A stretch of 64,000 nucleotides of DNA from Lethocerus indicus (GCA_019843655.1 JACDQD010000007.1:8119600-8183599), one strand, 5' to 3'. Counted from the first letter of the stretch, positions 37,612 to 51,328 are shown. Numbers and translations are program-made. The notes: generated by a model not told the origin, from the sequence alone.

Positions 37612-40482
37612 TTTTGAAAAAGTGTTTAAATTGTGCTCGATACGATTTCGTTTTCCACAGCTGAAAATGATCCAGTATATAATCCGTCTGGTGCGTCAGT
37701 GCATTCCTACTTTACAATTCCGCTCTCATTTGCACTTCATTAGCAAAAAGGCCTTGGGCCTCGGGCCCTATCTATTTAACGTCCTACACGGACAGAGGAG
37801 CAATTAGACGTACCGTGCACAGCCGCGGCAGCAGTGCTCAGACCGGGACCGTCCTTGGGCCCCGGAGCCGTAAACAAGAATTAGCAGACGTCATTCTTAG
37901 CTCGTTTTATAATATGAATCACTTTCGACCGCTGGAGACGGGGAGGACGAACGAGGGTCGACCGAACGAAGCTCGTATAACTCCGGTACGTCCGCTGCAT
38001 TCTGTTCTGTAGTGTTCCATAGTAACATACAATTAAAAAGGGCAGATAGATTGGGACCGTGTCCACACACGACGAAAGTAGGGGTTAGGGTGCAGCCGCA
38101 GTTTATTAGCCCTGTCACAATAAACGTAATGTTCTAGAGGCTGTGATTTGTGTCAAATGGTGGATCCTTTTAGAGAACAAATACGACCGTTGGGAATAAT
38201 GAAGGAGGAAAAAGTAAGAATGTACATTTTCTAGAACAGAAGTGTGGTCAAGTAATCAGCAGTAGCAGATATTTTCGATTATGATTTACGGTATGGATCA
38301 AGGGTTTTTCATTCATGAAACCGTATAAACTTGTGATCCGCTAAAATTTCGAGGAGGATAATCATGTTATACCATCAGTATAACATCAACCATTTTTGGA
38401 TAAGTTCAAAAAATCCCCAACGCCATCCTAAAAATCGGCATCTAAATGCCCTCCCCCTACCAGTGAGACCTGAATCAATAATCTTTTTAAAGGGGTTGTG
38501 GAAAAATACCCCCGTATTTTTATTCTTATGATTGTTTATTTATTCTTATATTCTTCATTATTATTCTTTGTGTAACGTAATAGTAGTGAAATAGAAGTAG
38601 TAAAGGAGACATTCGTTCATTTATCCATTTAACCAATTTTAGAACTTAGGACGAGATATAATTTCTAAATCAGCGCGCCTGTGGGAAACAACTGAGAGAA
38701 CTATTTCCCACTCTCTCCTATCTACAATAGGAGTCGGCCGTATGATGAGGAATGCAAAGGGGTGGGGAGGGGGGCAGGACACATTTACAAGTTACGAGGC
38801 CTCCTGGCTTGCTGTCATTTTGGCATCCTCCACCCTTTCTCTAGTCCCTAATTTTTCCCCCGCTCATAATCATAAACTCCGTCGCTGTCCGGGCGGCAAC
38901 TATTCTTTTCAGAACTCTAGTAATATACGACGGTTATACGAGTCTTCCGCCATCGAAGGATCATCGCCACATACCAGGTGTCCCAATTTCGAATTCCCAC
39001 TGTTCCATGTATCCCACCTTGTAGAAAGGAATATCAATTGCACTATACTGTCAACACCGACATTTTAGGTATTAATGTACAGCCAAATACTACTCAAAAA
39101 TGAACAGATTACATGCATTGTAGGGATTTTGGTCTAGGTAAAATTTCGTGTCCCGGTTAGTTCAAAATGTATACTATGTTGACAATTGTTCTTAAATAGT
39201 TGTATAATCCCAGTTGAAAGGGGTACTAGGGTGTAGTAGTGACACTAATACTAAATTAATGATAATAAAATTTTCATTCCAGTATAATTATCCTCACGAT
39301 ATAGCGGAATGTGTATAAGTATACCAATGATGTACAATCGCCATCCTTGGGACAATGCAAAAAATTCCATCTTTTTGCGGAAGGAACGTCCAAAGAATTC
39401 CGTTTAAAAATGTACGCCGCCATTTCCAGACCACTAAAACGTAACAGCGAGGCTATTAATATCACTCACACGCGGACACCAAAACCAGCAAAGGTTGATT
39501 TGGCAACGCCGACATATCCCCAACGATTAGACTTGTAAACAGCACGCCGAAAACCTACGCTCTTTCTGTTCGCGTTGTCTAACCAACTACAGTTGTCTTC
39601 AACAACGTCTAGAGAATGGTCGGATTTCAATGTTCTATATTAGTTTGAAAAGTAAAGTGAAAAAAAAAATTAAAAGGGTCTAAAACACATTGAAAACAAA
39701 CGAACCAAGTTAGCTTCCTTAATATATGGCCAAATACAAACCTTATATTTAGAGAATATAATACGTCTTAAGAATGATGTAAGGTGTGTATTGTATGAAA
39801 TCTTCTTTGGAAGCCTGGCATGAGAGTTTTTTCTTGGATGGTAAACGAATAACGAATAAAATAATGAACTAATGCACAACTTCAAGAGAGGGGGGAGGGG
39901 GGCATTTAGAAACGATTCGAAGTACATATGCTGGTAGGTAAGAAGGTAGGCGAAATGAGGGTTTTTAAAATCTACCTTCGGGGTCCTTTTATTCCAGACG
40001 GGAATGAAAAAAACATTTTCAACATCAGTTCCAAGGCCTAAATATAGAGGCGCAAAAAACTTACGTAGTCGGCCAGAGAGGAACAAGGTCAGCAGGACCA
40101 TATTTTCATCTGGATTGAGCAGCCAGTGCTGCTCTCGGCCATACCGAGCGAGACCCAGTATTACCTTCGTCGCAGTTTTCAATCACTTTTCACAATCTGT
40201 CCGAACTGTACAAATATGCGGCAAACCCTACAACCACTAAGACCTTATCTGATTGGGCCTGGGAAGTTAAAAATAAAAACTTGATTTGTATGACTCTAAA
40301 TTATCAAATCGTCAAATCTTTATACCAAAAATATACCGGAATGTTCATATCTTGCCAGCTACGTCATTTCCAAATGTTTCGGTAGTTTGCTTTATTTTGC
40401 AAAGTATTTTGTTTAATAACACAAATACACACAAAATCGTCATAGGAAGTAATACGGAAGTAGTTTAATATACCTGTTTTGT

Positions 40483-40765
40483 GGTGTGCTAGGGCTTGGA
40501 ATACCGTAGATTCGTGTGGTCTTTTGCTAGGCCGGTGTCGGCTTCTTGCCATCTTCAGTAGCGGTGTTAGTCACTTTTGGCACTTTGGATGTTTTTTGGG
40601 CATCCTCGCTGCACTGTCACAGTCAGTTGTACTGTCAAGTAACAGGGAGGATGCCCAAAAAACATCCAAAGTGCCAAAAGTGACTTAAAGTAGCCGAAAC
40701 CGGTCTAGCAGAAGACCAAACCAGCGAGAGGAGACAGAAACACCACGAACCTACGGTAATACGGA
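40483..40765. mobile_element. Foldback/MITE-like inverted-repeat element, copy B
   Basis: A 38-nt arm at 40570-40607 pairs perfectly with 40647-40684 around a 39-nt loop. The outer parts carry GGTCTTTTGCTAGGCCGG on the left and the complementary CCGGTCTAGCAGAAGACC on the right, then GAGAGGAGACAGAAAC and a CACGAACCTACGGTA end. The left flank GTGTGCTAGGG.TTGGAATACCGTAGATT is the inverse of copy A's right flank, which extends the terminal repeat. It has no coding capacity. Confidence 0.82.
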
Positions 40766-40769
40766 AGTA

Positions 40770-43700
40770 ATCTTGCTATCGGGATATTTCCTGAATGACA
40801 GGATAGTACTTTATCAAAAATGAATAGATTCCATACCTTAATGATAAAATGTACAAAATTATCTTCATATATTGATCCAAACCGTGTACTTAAGTTCAAT
40901 GAAACTTAAATACACAGTTACGACAAATAACGTACGACACGAGGCATATTAAAAATATTTTGGGAATATAAAAAAATAAACTGTTTCGTTCATTTTACCG
41001 ATATCGATAAAAGCGTTTGACTTGCGAGACCGTTTTGGCTTAGTTAACATCCGGGTGAAATTCAGCTGGGAAATTTTACTTGGAAAATACATCGGATGAA
41101 TGGAAAGTCGGAACTATATGGAGGGGAAGACGCGGAGTGGAGAAAAATAAAAGGACAGAAATAATTCGAGTTGTAAACGTAAAGAAGGATGATTGAGATT
41201 TTTATATTCGTTCTTTTTTGTTTGACGTGTCCTAGGGCTTTCTCCTATGTCCACTCGGAGAAAGGGAAAGAGAACAAATTAGACACAGAAACAGAGGCAG
41301 AGGGGAGCGAGATAGAGACATAGTAGCAGCGGGTGGTCCTATCGATCGCGAGCTAAACCCCCGACCACCCCCTGGCGAAACTACCCCCTTAATTTCACCC
41401 ACACCCGAGAATAACTCTCACATTCACTCTTCTGTAATTTTTTTTTGTTTTCAGCTAAATTTCTTTGCTTTTTTCCCCTCTTAACCGCCGAATGTGGATC
41501 GGTATGTAATAAAGACGATGTATTCGCAAAAGCGTTTCTCGTCGGAGATCCTGTTATTGGAATTGCGAAAGACTTAACGGAACGGTTGGCTTGAGCGAGA
41601 GGTCAAGGGACCTGGCCGGATGGAGGGAAAGGAAAAATAACCGCAAATATTTATACCAATAACTTATCATATTCCAAACGCCTAATTTTCAAGCAATTAT
41701 TTATTTCAAAACTAAACTTTCAATAACAATAGGATAATAGAAAATAAATATATGAAACATTCTCAGGTGCATTTCCAAAGTATGAAGCTTGGATTAAATA
41801 TTTCAGTTTAATCAAAATTCCTACGCACTATAAATCATCGAGCGAATTCTATACTTCCTAAATGGAGCGCATTATCAAAGCAAACGAGAAGCAAAAAACA
41901 TTTTATAAATGTTAAACGTTCAATGACTCGCGATATGATATTCTTGAGGCCGCGGCAAAGGGGGCACAAATGGCGATAAAAGTTCAATCTTTGACTGCGC
42001 AGGCTAACTTCTTTGTAAGAGCATATTTCACAAATTTCAATTAAATTACTTTCTCTACTGGAGGCACCGTAATAAGGTACAAGAAAATAAATTTTCGCAA
42101 TTTGTTTGTTTCTATTCGCCTACTTAGTTGAAACCGGTTTTGGTTAGGCCCAAAAAGGCGAGTGAGGGCGGAGGACAGCAAGACTGATGAAAAAGTAAAC
42201 AGTATATTGATCCCGCAGGCGGTCAAGCTGCCCACGGAAATCTTGGCAAACGGACATGGGCACGTGCCAAGTACTCATCCATCACTCTGATAATATGGCT
42301 CGGCCGCTTTCGGTATTGTGTTTTTTCTTTTTTCAATACCTAACAAAGGTCTCCAACCCCCCCCCCTCCTCGCCGCTTGACGTAACGATTTTTACGATTA
42401 CTCGATCTCGGTTTGATAAAAATCGGTTTCTATTTAGAATTCGCACGTCACTCTCATCCGAGATACGTAGACCAGTGCCAAGGGAAGTCAGCAGCCGGAT
42501 AATTAGCACTAACTGCCAAAAGAGCCAAATGAAATGAAGAAGACAGAGTTGGAGCGAACTCATTCCTCTATCGTATTTACTCGAATACAAATAAGACGCA
42601 TTATTCTGCTATGTCCCGGGAAAAAGTAACAGAACTACACTACAATGTCAGTTTTCATAACATGAATCTAATGTACAGTGCAAAGAGCAAATCATTTATT
42701 TATTTACTTTCTTACTGTTACAGGCAACAGTACAGCAGCAGTGAATATCTAACATCGACCCATATTTAAAATTGACCTGCATTTATATTGACAACAAATT
42801 AAGGGTTATAGAACATTATATTTTCCGTTGCGATGGTAATAGAAGGTACCCTTATAAATTGTACAAGGAGCTAATCGTGAACAAACTCTAAAGAAGAACA
42901 TATCTGCGAATTGTGTTCATATTTTCTAAACTTCCGAAAAATGGCGTAAAAATAATATAATCTTCTGATAGATATTGCGAACTAATGTTAAGCCAAAACT
43001 GCCGAAATGTAGGCGCGCGTAAGAAGATACGAGTGTTGTAATAGTGTGAAAAGTTGATCACATCAAGGTAATCTACAGCCTGCGCCTTTCTAACACAGAC
43101 AACCCAATCCGAGACATCGAACACGATTACTGCGGACTCCACCCCACCACCTCGGCTAACGGTGAAGTGACAGTTATGCTAACCGCTTCTCTTAGGCTTC
43201 AGACCGGCTTCACATCAAGGTCTTGTCCACATTACCCGACTGCGTCACAGTGATTAACATCGATATTTATTCATTAAACACTGGGATTATCGGATAATTC
43301 GCATCTTTCAATAAAGAAATATGAATATCGAGACGACGGTATTTATGTTCATAGCAGTCGCTGCAGTAGATGCTACCATTGGTTTCCGGACTAAAAACTG
43401 CAAACGAATCATTCTGCGAACAGAGGGTTAACACCGGGTGAGTGCCTCAGGGGAACGACAATAGCATAGGTAAATGAAGCCAAAATTACAAAACAGATGC
43501 ACTCGAGAGCCAGACTTACGCTTTCAATTGCACGACGAAGGGGGAGCATATACACAGACAACAAAAAAACGCACAGAATGTACTCGTGAAATTGCAGTGT
43601 AGTCGGACCCCCTCCCCTCCGGTTCCATTGTACGTAAAATGGGGACAGTTGTCGTCAAAAAATGGAATGGGGAGAAAATTAATTGGTCCCTACTAGTACA

Positions 43701-44160
43701 ACCCAGTTTCAGTTAGAACAGCTGTTCCACCATGATCCCGATTTATCGAGTCATATAGTAATACTAGAAATTGGTTATTTAGATGCACAAGGGAGAAAAC
43801 CTTTTCTCATCAATGTATCAATGTATTGGTATATTTAGGAGTATTCGGTCCATATTCGTCTACCAGTAATGGTACCCACTGTTACCATTAAACGATACCA
43901 GTACGGAACGATATAAAATGAAACTGTAAAAGGATTTTATGCAGAACCACCATTTTCGACTCGAATTTCCGCTTTTCAAGTTCGGACGCTAAAGGAAACA
44001 TTTGGGGAGGGGGGTGTTAGCCCGTTAATGCGAAGGCACGATCGTGCCTTCGTCGGAACTGGGTGCGGTCTAGCCAAGCTACTGAAGCGGGACATAAAGG
44101 ACCAATCTAAGCCGCCAATTACTCCGACTGCGGTATTATAACTGAACCTGCGATGTAAGT
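40770..44160. other. Intron-like stretch
   Basis: No gene was recognised. It contains the 22-bp palindrome at 44031-44052, and short C-runs at 42357-42366. Confidence 0.45.
44031..44052. repeat. 22-bp perfect palindrome
   Basis: CGAAGGCACGA is followed directly by its reverse complement TCGTGCCTTCG with no spacer. The flanking bases do not extend the symmetry. Confidence 0.95.
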
Positions 44161-44177
44161 ATTTGTATAATGAGAAA

Positions 44178-44181
<4 letters not shown>

Positions 44182-44238
<57 letters not shown>
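44182..44238 (+). repeat. (GA)n microsatellite
   Basis: About 57 bp of pure GA, preceded by GAGAAAGAGG. Confidence 0.97.
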
Positions 44239-44239
<1 letters not shown>

Positions 44240-44241
<2 letters not shown>

Positions 44242-47200
44242 TGGGAGAGCGTCCAAGGGAAGATTTAACGCCGGCACGTAAGAGGCCACGGCATGTAAGA
44301 GGAGAGCCGCATAACGGTACAAGGATTCACACACTCTGAACAGACGCTTCTTCCAATGCACTCTTAAAATGCAGCGTACAACACTTGGACTCTGGCCAAC
44401 GTTTTTCTGCAACGCGCAGAAAACTTCTATCCTATTCAACAACAGAAGCGGACCCTAATTTTCCACATAAATTAAAATCTGGCATCGACCCACTGTTCGA
44501 ACGAAATTGAAATTTGAAATCTACTGATGGGATTTCATTCAAATAAATTTACATCGCCGGTTGTCTTCTAATTTCAAAAGAAAAACCGTAAATATTTTGT
44601 GTGTATAGATGGAATGAACCTTCAATTAAAGACAGAACGGCTGTTGGCCTCAGGACTATAGACCTCGAACAGATCAAAACACTTGTGAAATACCGTACCT
44701 TTAAAATAAAAAAATAGACTGAGCCCGCATAAGCAGAGGGAGCAGAAGGGTGGTATTTGAACTTGACGAGGATAATAAACCGAATGGACACGACTGTATA
44801 TTCAATCTCAAGTCGGTTCAATAAGGCTTTCACCGGGGACAGAAGAAGTTCCAGAGGGGTGAGCGTGCGGGATTAACGAACCCTCTACTCTCAGCGTTTG
44901 TCCCGGGACAGGAACAACGCTTGATGATGATGATGATGACGACGACTGGAGTGGAGAAACGCAACGTAACAGCGCCAATCTATTAGCAAAAGAGCTTTCT
45001 CTTTACGTCCTTCCATTTAGCACCGCCGGGAGAGGTCCATGGACACACTCATATCCACAATGCAACGTTTCTACACAGGTCGTTGACTCCGGCCGCAGCT
45101 ACAATCGTCCATGACACAAAAAGACCGCTGTCATCGGGTACACACAGTGTTCAATTTTCTACAGACGGTGAGTCTAATCATTAAAAAAGAAATATAGAAT
45201 TCGCGCGCATTTCGCCTAGTTTTCGTATTCGCCCAATTTTACTGAAGGAATAATACTGTAATGTTTCAATGTAACGATACTAGCAAACTGGATGTGAGAG
45301 AAATCCGTACAAAATTTCGAAAGTTCAGGTTGGAATATCCGATAACAACTGACAAAAGAATTATAAAAAAAAATTGAACGATAAAATATCAGCATTCAAG
45401 TTAGGGACAATCGTCACTTTTTTTAAGGATAATTAGCTTAAACTACCGCCTATTAACGAAGTAATTATACAATAAATTGGTCAATTATGATTAATGTATC
45501 AGCAACCATAAATTCTAGACCAATAACAACATTCACATCTAGACGTATCGATTTAAGTGATCTACCCTTTGCCCATTCCTATTACAAGCTATATTATCTT
45601 TGTTGGCAATACTCTGGTTTTACTATAAGATTCATTAGGTATTATATATTATATACGCTGCACTAGAAAAATATATTCATGTGTCCATTACGTCCAGGAA
45701 CTAAAGTACACTGCAGGCTGAAGTAACAACACAAAAGGAACTTTACGCTAACCCCACCCCCACCCCCACCGAACACATACCACGGGGGCAAAGAATACAA
45801 GGGGATATGGGGGTATATAGCTGAATTTATCAGTACGGCCAACACTGCCTTTTCTCATGCAAATATTCCCTCGACATACAACGGATTCCCCTGTGATACC
45901 AAAACGAACGCGCACATGCGCACGTTCGCATCTGGAATTCAATCCCTCCCCCTATTCAAACACGGAATAGTCTCTTGTTATTGTTGTCAATAGAGTCCGC
46001 ATACCGCAACCACAATAATCTTCGTTCAACCTCCATCATAAAAAAGACTTAACACCGAACAAACTCTTTTTAATATGTAAAATAAATGTGGATGATACCA
46101 AGATTATCAAAAACCCGGTTTACTATTTCAATAATTTTAATTTATATATTTCTTACTATTAACCGGAATAGTATTTATTGAAAATATTTGAGAACTATGA
46201 CTATTCACAAAATTAATTGGGCAGAAGGAATTCTTGGATTTTGTCCCAGTAACCATTTAGTATAAACCTCATTAAGTATAAAATGAGATTCGAAACTGGG
46301 ATAGAAATCCGATGTAGTGTTCATATACTAAAATCAATTACCTCTAGTTCCTTAAATATTCTTTATTCTTTCCGGATCGTAATTTTCAACTATAATTTTA
46401 GACGAATGTGAAAGTGGAAGATAATCTGCCCCCTAATTGACTAGTTGTGACACCCCAAAAGTTAGATCTACCCAAGTGCCGAAAATAATTACTGTGGGAA
46501 TTGCATTGAGCAACCGAATTGGCGAGATTATCTGACCATTTTTCACACTTATGAATTTTTCATAAACCCCTTTCTTCATTTTCAGCCGGGAGAATTAGGC
46601 GTAATAATAAATTTCATTTCCTCGGGTTGGCTCGAATATTCCCGTAACTCTAAAATTGGACGAATTTTCAAGCTCATATCGCTTGTAACGAGAGACGGAA
46701 ATAATAGATCTTGTATAAGACTGGCCCCGGGGCGGTGGAGCGGCATCTAGTTATCTTTCGAGACAATGCGTCTTCGGTGAACCGTTCTCGAGAGGAGAAT
46801 CGAGCAAGAGAATACGCTTCAAAAATTCAACATTTCTTTTATTCTTCCTCCCGAGAAGAAGGTCTTTCTCGAAAGCCTCGTTAGAGGCAACGAGCACCGG
46901 GGTTGGGGGACACACCCTTAAAACAACAACAGACGCCGAAGAGGGATACACGAATTAAATTTTTAAAAACTTACACCTCAGGCTCTCAGTCATTCCGGCT
47001 CGCTATTGGGGCTTTTATTCGCGCAACACCCGTACAACTCTGTTAACGAACTGCAGATTCGTCAACTTACCTGCAAAAAAAAGAGAAAGGGCATCGTTAA
47101 ATTGGTGCAAAAAAAAGACAGGGAGGGGGTCCAGTTTAACCACTTAGTGATGTGGAAAAGGATGAACCAGTGAACCGGAAACAACGATCTATTAGAGTCT

Positions 47201-49940
47201 TCAAGCATGAAGACAAGACGTAGCGATGTCAGTATTGTTATGGTTACCTTCAGATTAATTCGTTGTTGAAATAACAAAATATAGGAAATAAAAATTATAA
47301 TATCGCGTTCAGAATCTGAAATACAACTTCTATATTTCTGCGCTTGGCATTTTTCATTGGTCTACAGAGCGTTGATTATATACGAGGAATAAGCCTTTCG
47401 CCCAGGTAAAATGTGACAAAATGCTAATCCAACCGAGGGGGGAGTTTTTGTAAGGAAACATTGAACTTTTTCCAATTCTTAGCTCGCATAACACGATAAT
47501 ACGTTCAATGACGAGACAGGAAATTCTGGTTATCATTTCGAGGAGAATCGATACAAAAACGTGCGAACATCGACCAATAAAATTGGTTATTTTTTCGCGC
47601 TACTTAATTGTTTAATTACGGGGCATCTAATATGAGGAGTCCATCATTGTGAACGATTGTTTCCGAAGCAAAATGCTTGCGATTGAAACAACCGCTGGTT
47701 TCATTTCCACGGCGCGATTTTATCACATTCGCAGGCGATACTGATCCTTGTTCACGGAACTGATTAATTAAACAATAGTCGGTTAGGTAAAATAAAGTGC
47801 TCAAGGTTGAATGAAATGAAAAATCATGGGCAGGAAAGCATAGGACAGAACGTATCATTGTTTCGGATTTATAGTGAATTTAACTGATTCTCTGTTATTG
47901 GTTTATGGTCACCATCGCACTAAGACGTTACTATATGCAACAGGATATTGCATAAATAAATAAATAGGGTTCGTTTTTTGCAACCTAGTGAAGAGTTCGT
48001 CGCGAAAGTGAAGGGCACATTAGCGGTTCGACTGCACGAAGTTCTACTGCCTTCTGGTCAGACACTGGCCGTTGCACGCTTCGACAGTCCATATTTCTGA
48101 CTCTCTAGTCAGAGAGAGAGAGAGAGTACAGACGGTATGCCCATACCGTGTCTAGGCATGTATGTAAAGGATGAAAAATAATTTCTCAAGCACACAGAAC
48201 ACGGGGGACGGACAGGACTTGTGGGGCTGTAACGACAGAATATTTTGCCCGTGACACAAGCCTCTCTGATCTTCACGAACTAAGAAAGGGCAAAGGAAGA
48301 ACTCTTGTTCCACGGGGCTACCACTTAGAACAAAAACCGCTATCTCAATATTTAGCGACGGTGAGGCGTGACTTTTCAAAAGGTTACGGAAAAGTGGTTT
48401 CTCCTTGTAACACAGACCGTTGAGACACGGGGAACTTTAAAAGTTCAAAGTTGTCCTGTTTTAAGGTGGCCGCGGAAGTACGCGAAACGTTTTAAACGAA
48501 AGGGTTTAAAGCATTTGACGAAACGCCTTCCTCGTATCAACGCGGCCATGTTATGCGTGTTACATTGTTGATGCCGTGTATGAAATGTTGCAACGTCGAA
48601 TTTTTGGATTTTTAACTCGTGATGGAGTACTGGAATAAGGAATGAGGAGTTAATAAGAAATATTCAAGAAGAGAAAAATAATCACAAAACAACGAAAAAA
48701 GTCCCTGCTGACCAGAAAAAAAATAGCAGGACCAAATAAATATTTAGCTTTTTAATTATAGTAAAAGGAAAAACCAAAAAATAAATTATTATTCCTCCAT
48801 GGAGCCAACTAATAACTATAATCCACTTCTGGAACAATATCGGTCGGTTATTAAAATTCGTACCATTGAAAGTGGAAAGGAACATCAGGAGACCGGGTAT
48901 GGAACGTTGCAACCGCTTGAAAGTTTAGGTTCAAGTTAATTTAAAATGTTCCAAGAGTTATGTGAGATAGCCTGAGCTAATTACAAAAAGTAAAACTGTA
49001 CAAAATGCGAACTACTATCGGTTTCGTCCTTGGGGCTCCCGAATTTCCGGATAATTTACCCCCATCAACCCCTTACGCCCATCCGTTTTCCCACTATTAT
49101 TAAACTGCGGGGGAAATAAAGTGTGACCGAATTCTAATTACGGCTGGTGTAGGGAAACAACAGAAAATTAAAACAAAAATTCTACCGTAGTGACCTCGGA
49201 CGAAGGGAGAAACGGCCGTATACATATGTAAAGAAGACTCGACTCGGAGCCGTGGAGCCTTGGTCCGACTATGGGGTTCCACGCAAACCAAGGGACCGTG
49301 ACTAACTTAATAGACATTAAGATACATTAAAAAAACACAAGCCGTAACTTGAATCTTGTTGACGATACGCCCTAAATATCAATCGTAAACTTTATACCTT
49401 TCGGTTTAACTCTGTTATCATTTCTACTTTCGAAACAAAATTACCAGGAAAATCCTCATCTGATTCCCATCCCATACGACTGAACCCACGACTTGAGTTA
49501 AACAAATATTTTATGTATTTCTTTCAAACGGATTTAATGCTCACAGAACATTTAATAGCACCAACTCAGCCAGCAACTGCCAACGCCAGCGATAATCTCA
49601 ACTCCAATTAGCATTAGTTTATCTCGAGGCGTTAGGCCCACAATTCTTCCAACAGTTCGAATCGTACGGTAAATCAGAGTACCAAAGAAAAAGTCATGAT
49701 TCCGTACCCGGTCATCGTAAGTATAAAACAAATTTAAAGCGTGGGGTTTTTTTATAGGATCAGTTCTCTATGGTCGATTATATTGATGTGACACTAAAAG
49801 GAGACGGCAATAACAATAACGTTTGTCTTATTAATCGTAAGATTTGATAGACATTATAAATGTTATAGGATCAAAATTCACTCCCAGAATAGAATACGGT
49901 ATATCTGTAAACTTCCTTGGTGCCAACCGCATTAGGTTTT
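44240..49940. other. Intron-like stretch containing ratchet candidate 2
   Basis: Also present are a short GAT/GAC trinucleotide run near 44922-44945, a CCCCCA-type run near 45753-45770 and a near-palindrome at 45906-45929. No coding segment was recognised. Confidence 0.45.
47065..47100 (-). promoter_or_regulatory. Candidate recursive splice (ratchet) site 2
   Basis: On the minus strand a tract of 17 pyrimidines (47090-47074, broken only by the G before CAG) leads to CAG (47073-47071) and then directly GTAAGT (47070-47065). TTAAC at 47100-47096 is a plausible branch site about 27 nt upstream of the AG. It sits about 26 kb upstream of the Spen exon in the direction of transcription, so it would divide that intron into segments. 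The motif is seen; function is inferred. Confidence 0.6.
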
Positions 49941-49956
49941 GGTCATGGCCACTGAA

Positions 49957-50050
49957 CTCTAACATAACAACACCGCCGATACAGAAAAATTTTAATGTCC
50001 ATCCTAAAATAAAATAAAGTGCTTTTTTATTCGGAGAAAAATGGTAGAGG
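49957..50050 (-). repeat. Dispersed repeat R, copy 1
   Basis: On the minus strand this reads CCATTTTTCTCCGAATAAA, then AAAGCACTTTATTTTATTTTAG, then GATGGACATTAAAATTTTTC and CGGCGGTGTTGTTATGTTAGAG. A copy at 51174-51269 is about 93% alike by eye. In both copies one frame stays open (NKxALYFILGWTLKFF..IGG), with several replacement changes. The family is not recognised. Confidence 0.75.
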
Positions 50051-50059
50051 GGCGAGGAG

Positions 50060-51165
50060 ACGCCTGCCATAAACAGGGCCTGGGCTATTGAAAGTTTTCT
50101 CGTGAAGGCACAATATCCTTCGCCTTTATAAGGACGCGAAAGAGGAAGAGGAAAGGAGTTCTATTGTCAAGTAAATACTGATTCCGTTATTGTCCAATAT
50201 AGTCGGTCGGTTACCGCGGCCGCTTTCTCCGCACAGAGAAAGTTGAGGAGTTTTTTTCTCGAAACGAATTGACCACAGGCACCAGCTTGTAGGGTGGAAA
50301 TTAGAATCCGGGTTATCTAACCCTAGGGGGATTTTATATTATTTAGCAATCCCCGCTAATAACTACCATTCGGTAATGATCAATATAAAAAATGGACTAT
50401 ACAATTACAAATTGAAAATAATTCCTTATGTGTAATATACAAATAGTACAAGTCCTAATACTTTCCTAATACTTCCAGGCATAAAAATCCGATCCAGAAC
50501 AGATATATTTATGAGTCATCAACGATGGTTCAGCAATGCGCAAAGTTACAAGATATCCTCCCACCCAGAAGAGTAACGGATCCACGTACAAACAGTCCAG
50601 TTGGGGCGAGAAAACTTTCGGATGCGACATACAGAGAGGGGCAAATAAACGCGGTCCCAGCCAAATACACGTTCCAGTCTATTCGAGTGTCGCGCCGTAA
50701 AAGCACAAACAGACGGCCCAAAATAGACGGCCACAAGCGCAAACAGTTCCCGCCCGACAGGCACACACTACGCGCTTCCCTCGGGTACCGGTGCCCGGCA
50801 CTTTTCCACCACTCCTGAACAATACACCGGAGCTTCGGGGGCTCCATAAATTCGAGACACCCTAACGGTAAACAGACACTCGCCGAGGGAGGGCTTTTAG
50901 TGTCCCCACTCCACGGGTATAACTATTCATAAATATCAATTAAGAAACCGACCGAGGCACTTTTACGGCCACTATTTTGGCATTAAGACGTACAGAGTTA
51001 CAGTGAATCGCAAAAAACTCGGAAAGACAAAAAATACATCATGAGATATATATTTGATTTTTGTTCACTAATTCCAGTTGTCTGGCCGATGAAGAATATC
51101 ATAAATCGGATTCAATATGTACGAAAAATAGTTCAAATAAAATAGATTGCTAGTGTATTACGTAA
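50060..51165. other. Unassigned stretch between repeats
   Basis: A GC-richer patch at 50525-50847 has overlapping frames on both strands of about 100 codons. The plus frame is basic (many Arg/Lys) but shows no recognised domain. Confidence 0.4.
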
Positions 51166-51173
51166 ACTTATTT

Positions 51174-51266
51174 GACTCTAACATCACAACACCGCCGATA
51201 AGGAAAAATTTTAATGTCCATCCTAAAATAAAATAAAGCGCTCTTTTATTCCGAGAAAAATGGTAG

Positions 51267-51269
<3 letters not shown>
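51174..51269 (-). repeat. Dispersed repeat R, copy 2
   Basis: It matches copy 1 at 49957-50050 and ends at the same point (GGTAGAGG), where a (TA)n tract starts. The shared abrupt edge suggests a mobile-element or duplication boundary. Confidence 0.75.

Positions 51270-51318
<49 letters not shown>
51270..51318 (+). repeat. (TA)n microsatellite
   Basis: About 49 bp of alternating AT, flanked by repeat R and by the TTCACGTACCGAAGAGAGG block. Confidence 0.97.
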
Positions 51319-51320
<2 letters not shown>

Positions 51321-51328
51321 CATACACA

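Larger units (their letters stand above)
32250..40480. other. Intron-like stretch
   Basis: Apart from the TA/CA tracts and the weak ratchet candidate, no gene is supported. Frames at 35411-36011, 36888-37377 and 39670-40182 are open by length only. The last (170 codons) begins at a TTG directly after a stop and contains a donor-like GTAAGT, but no credible acceptor. Confidence 0.45.

Noticed and set aside
39670..40182. 170-codon minus-strand frame with an internal GTAAGT
   Set aside because: It starts with TTG right after a stop, there is no believable acceptor, and no domain is recognised.
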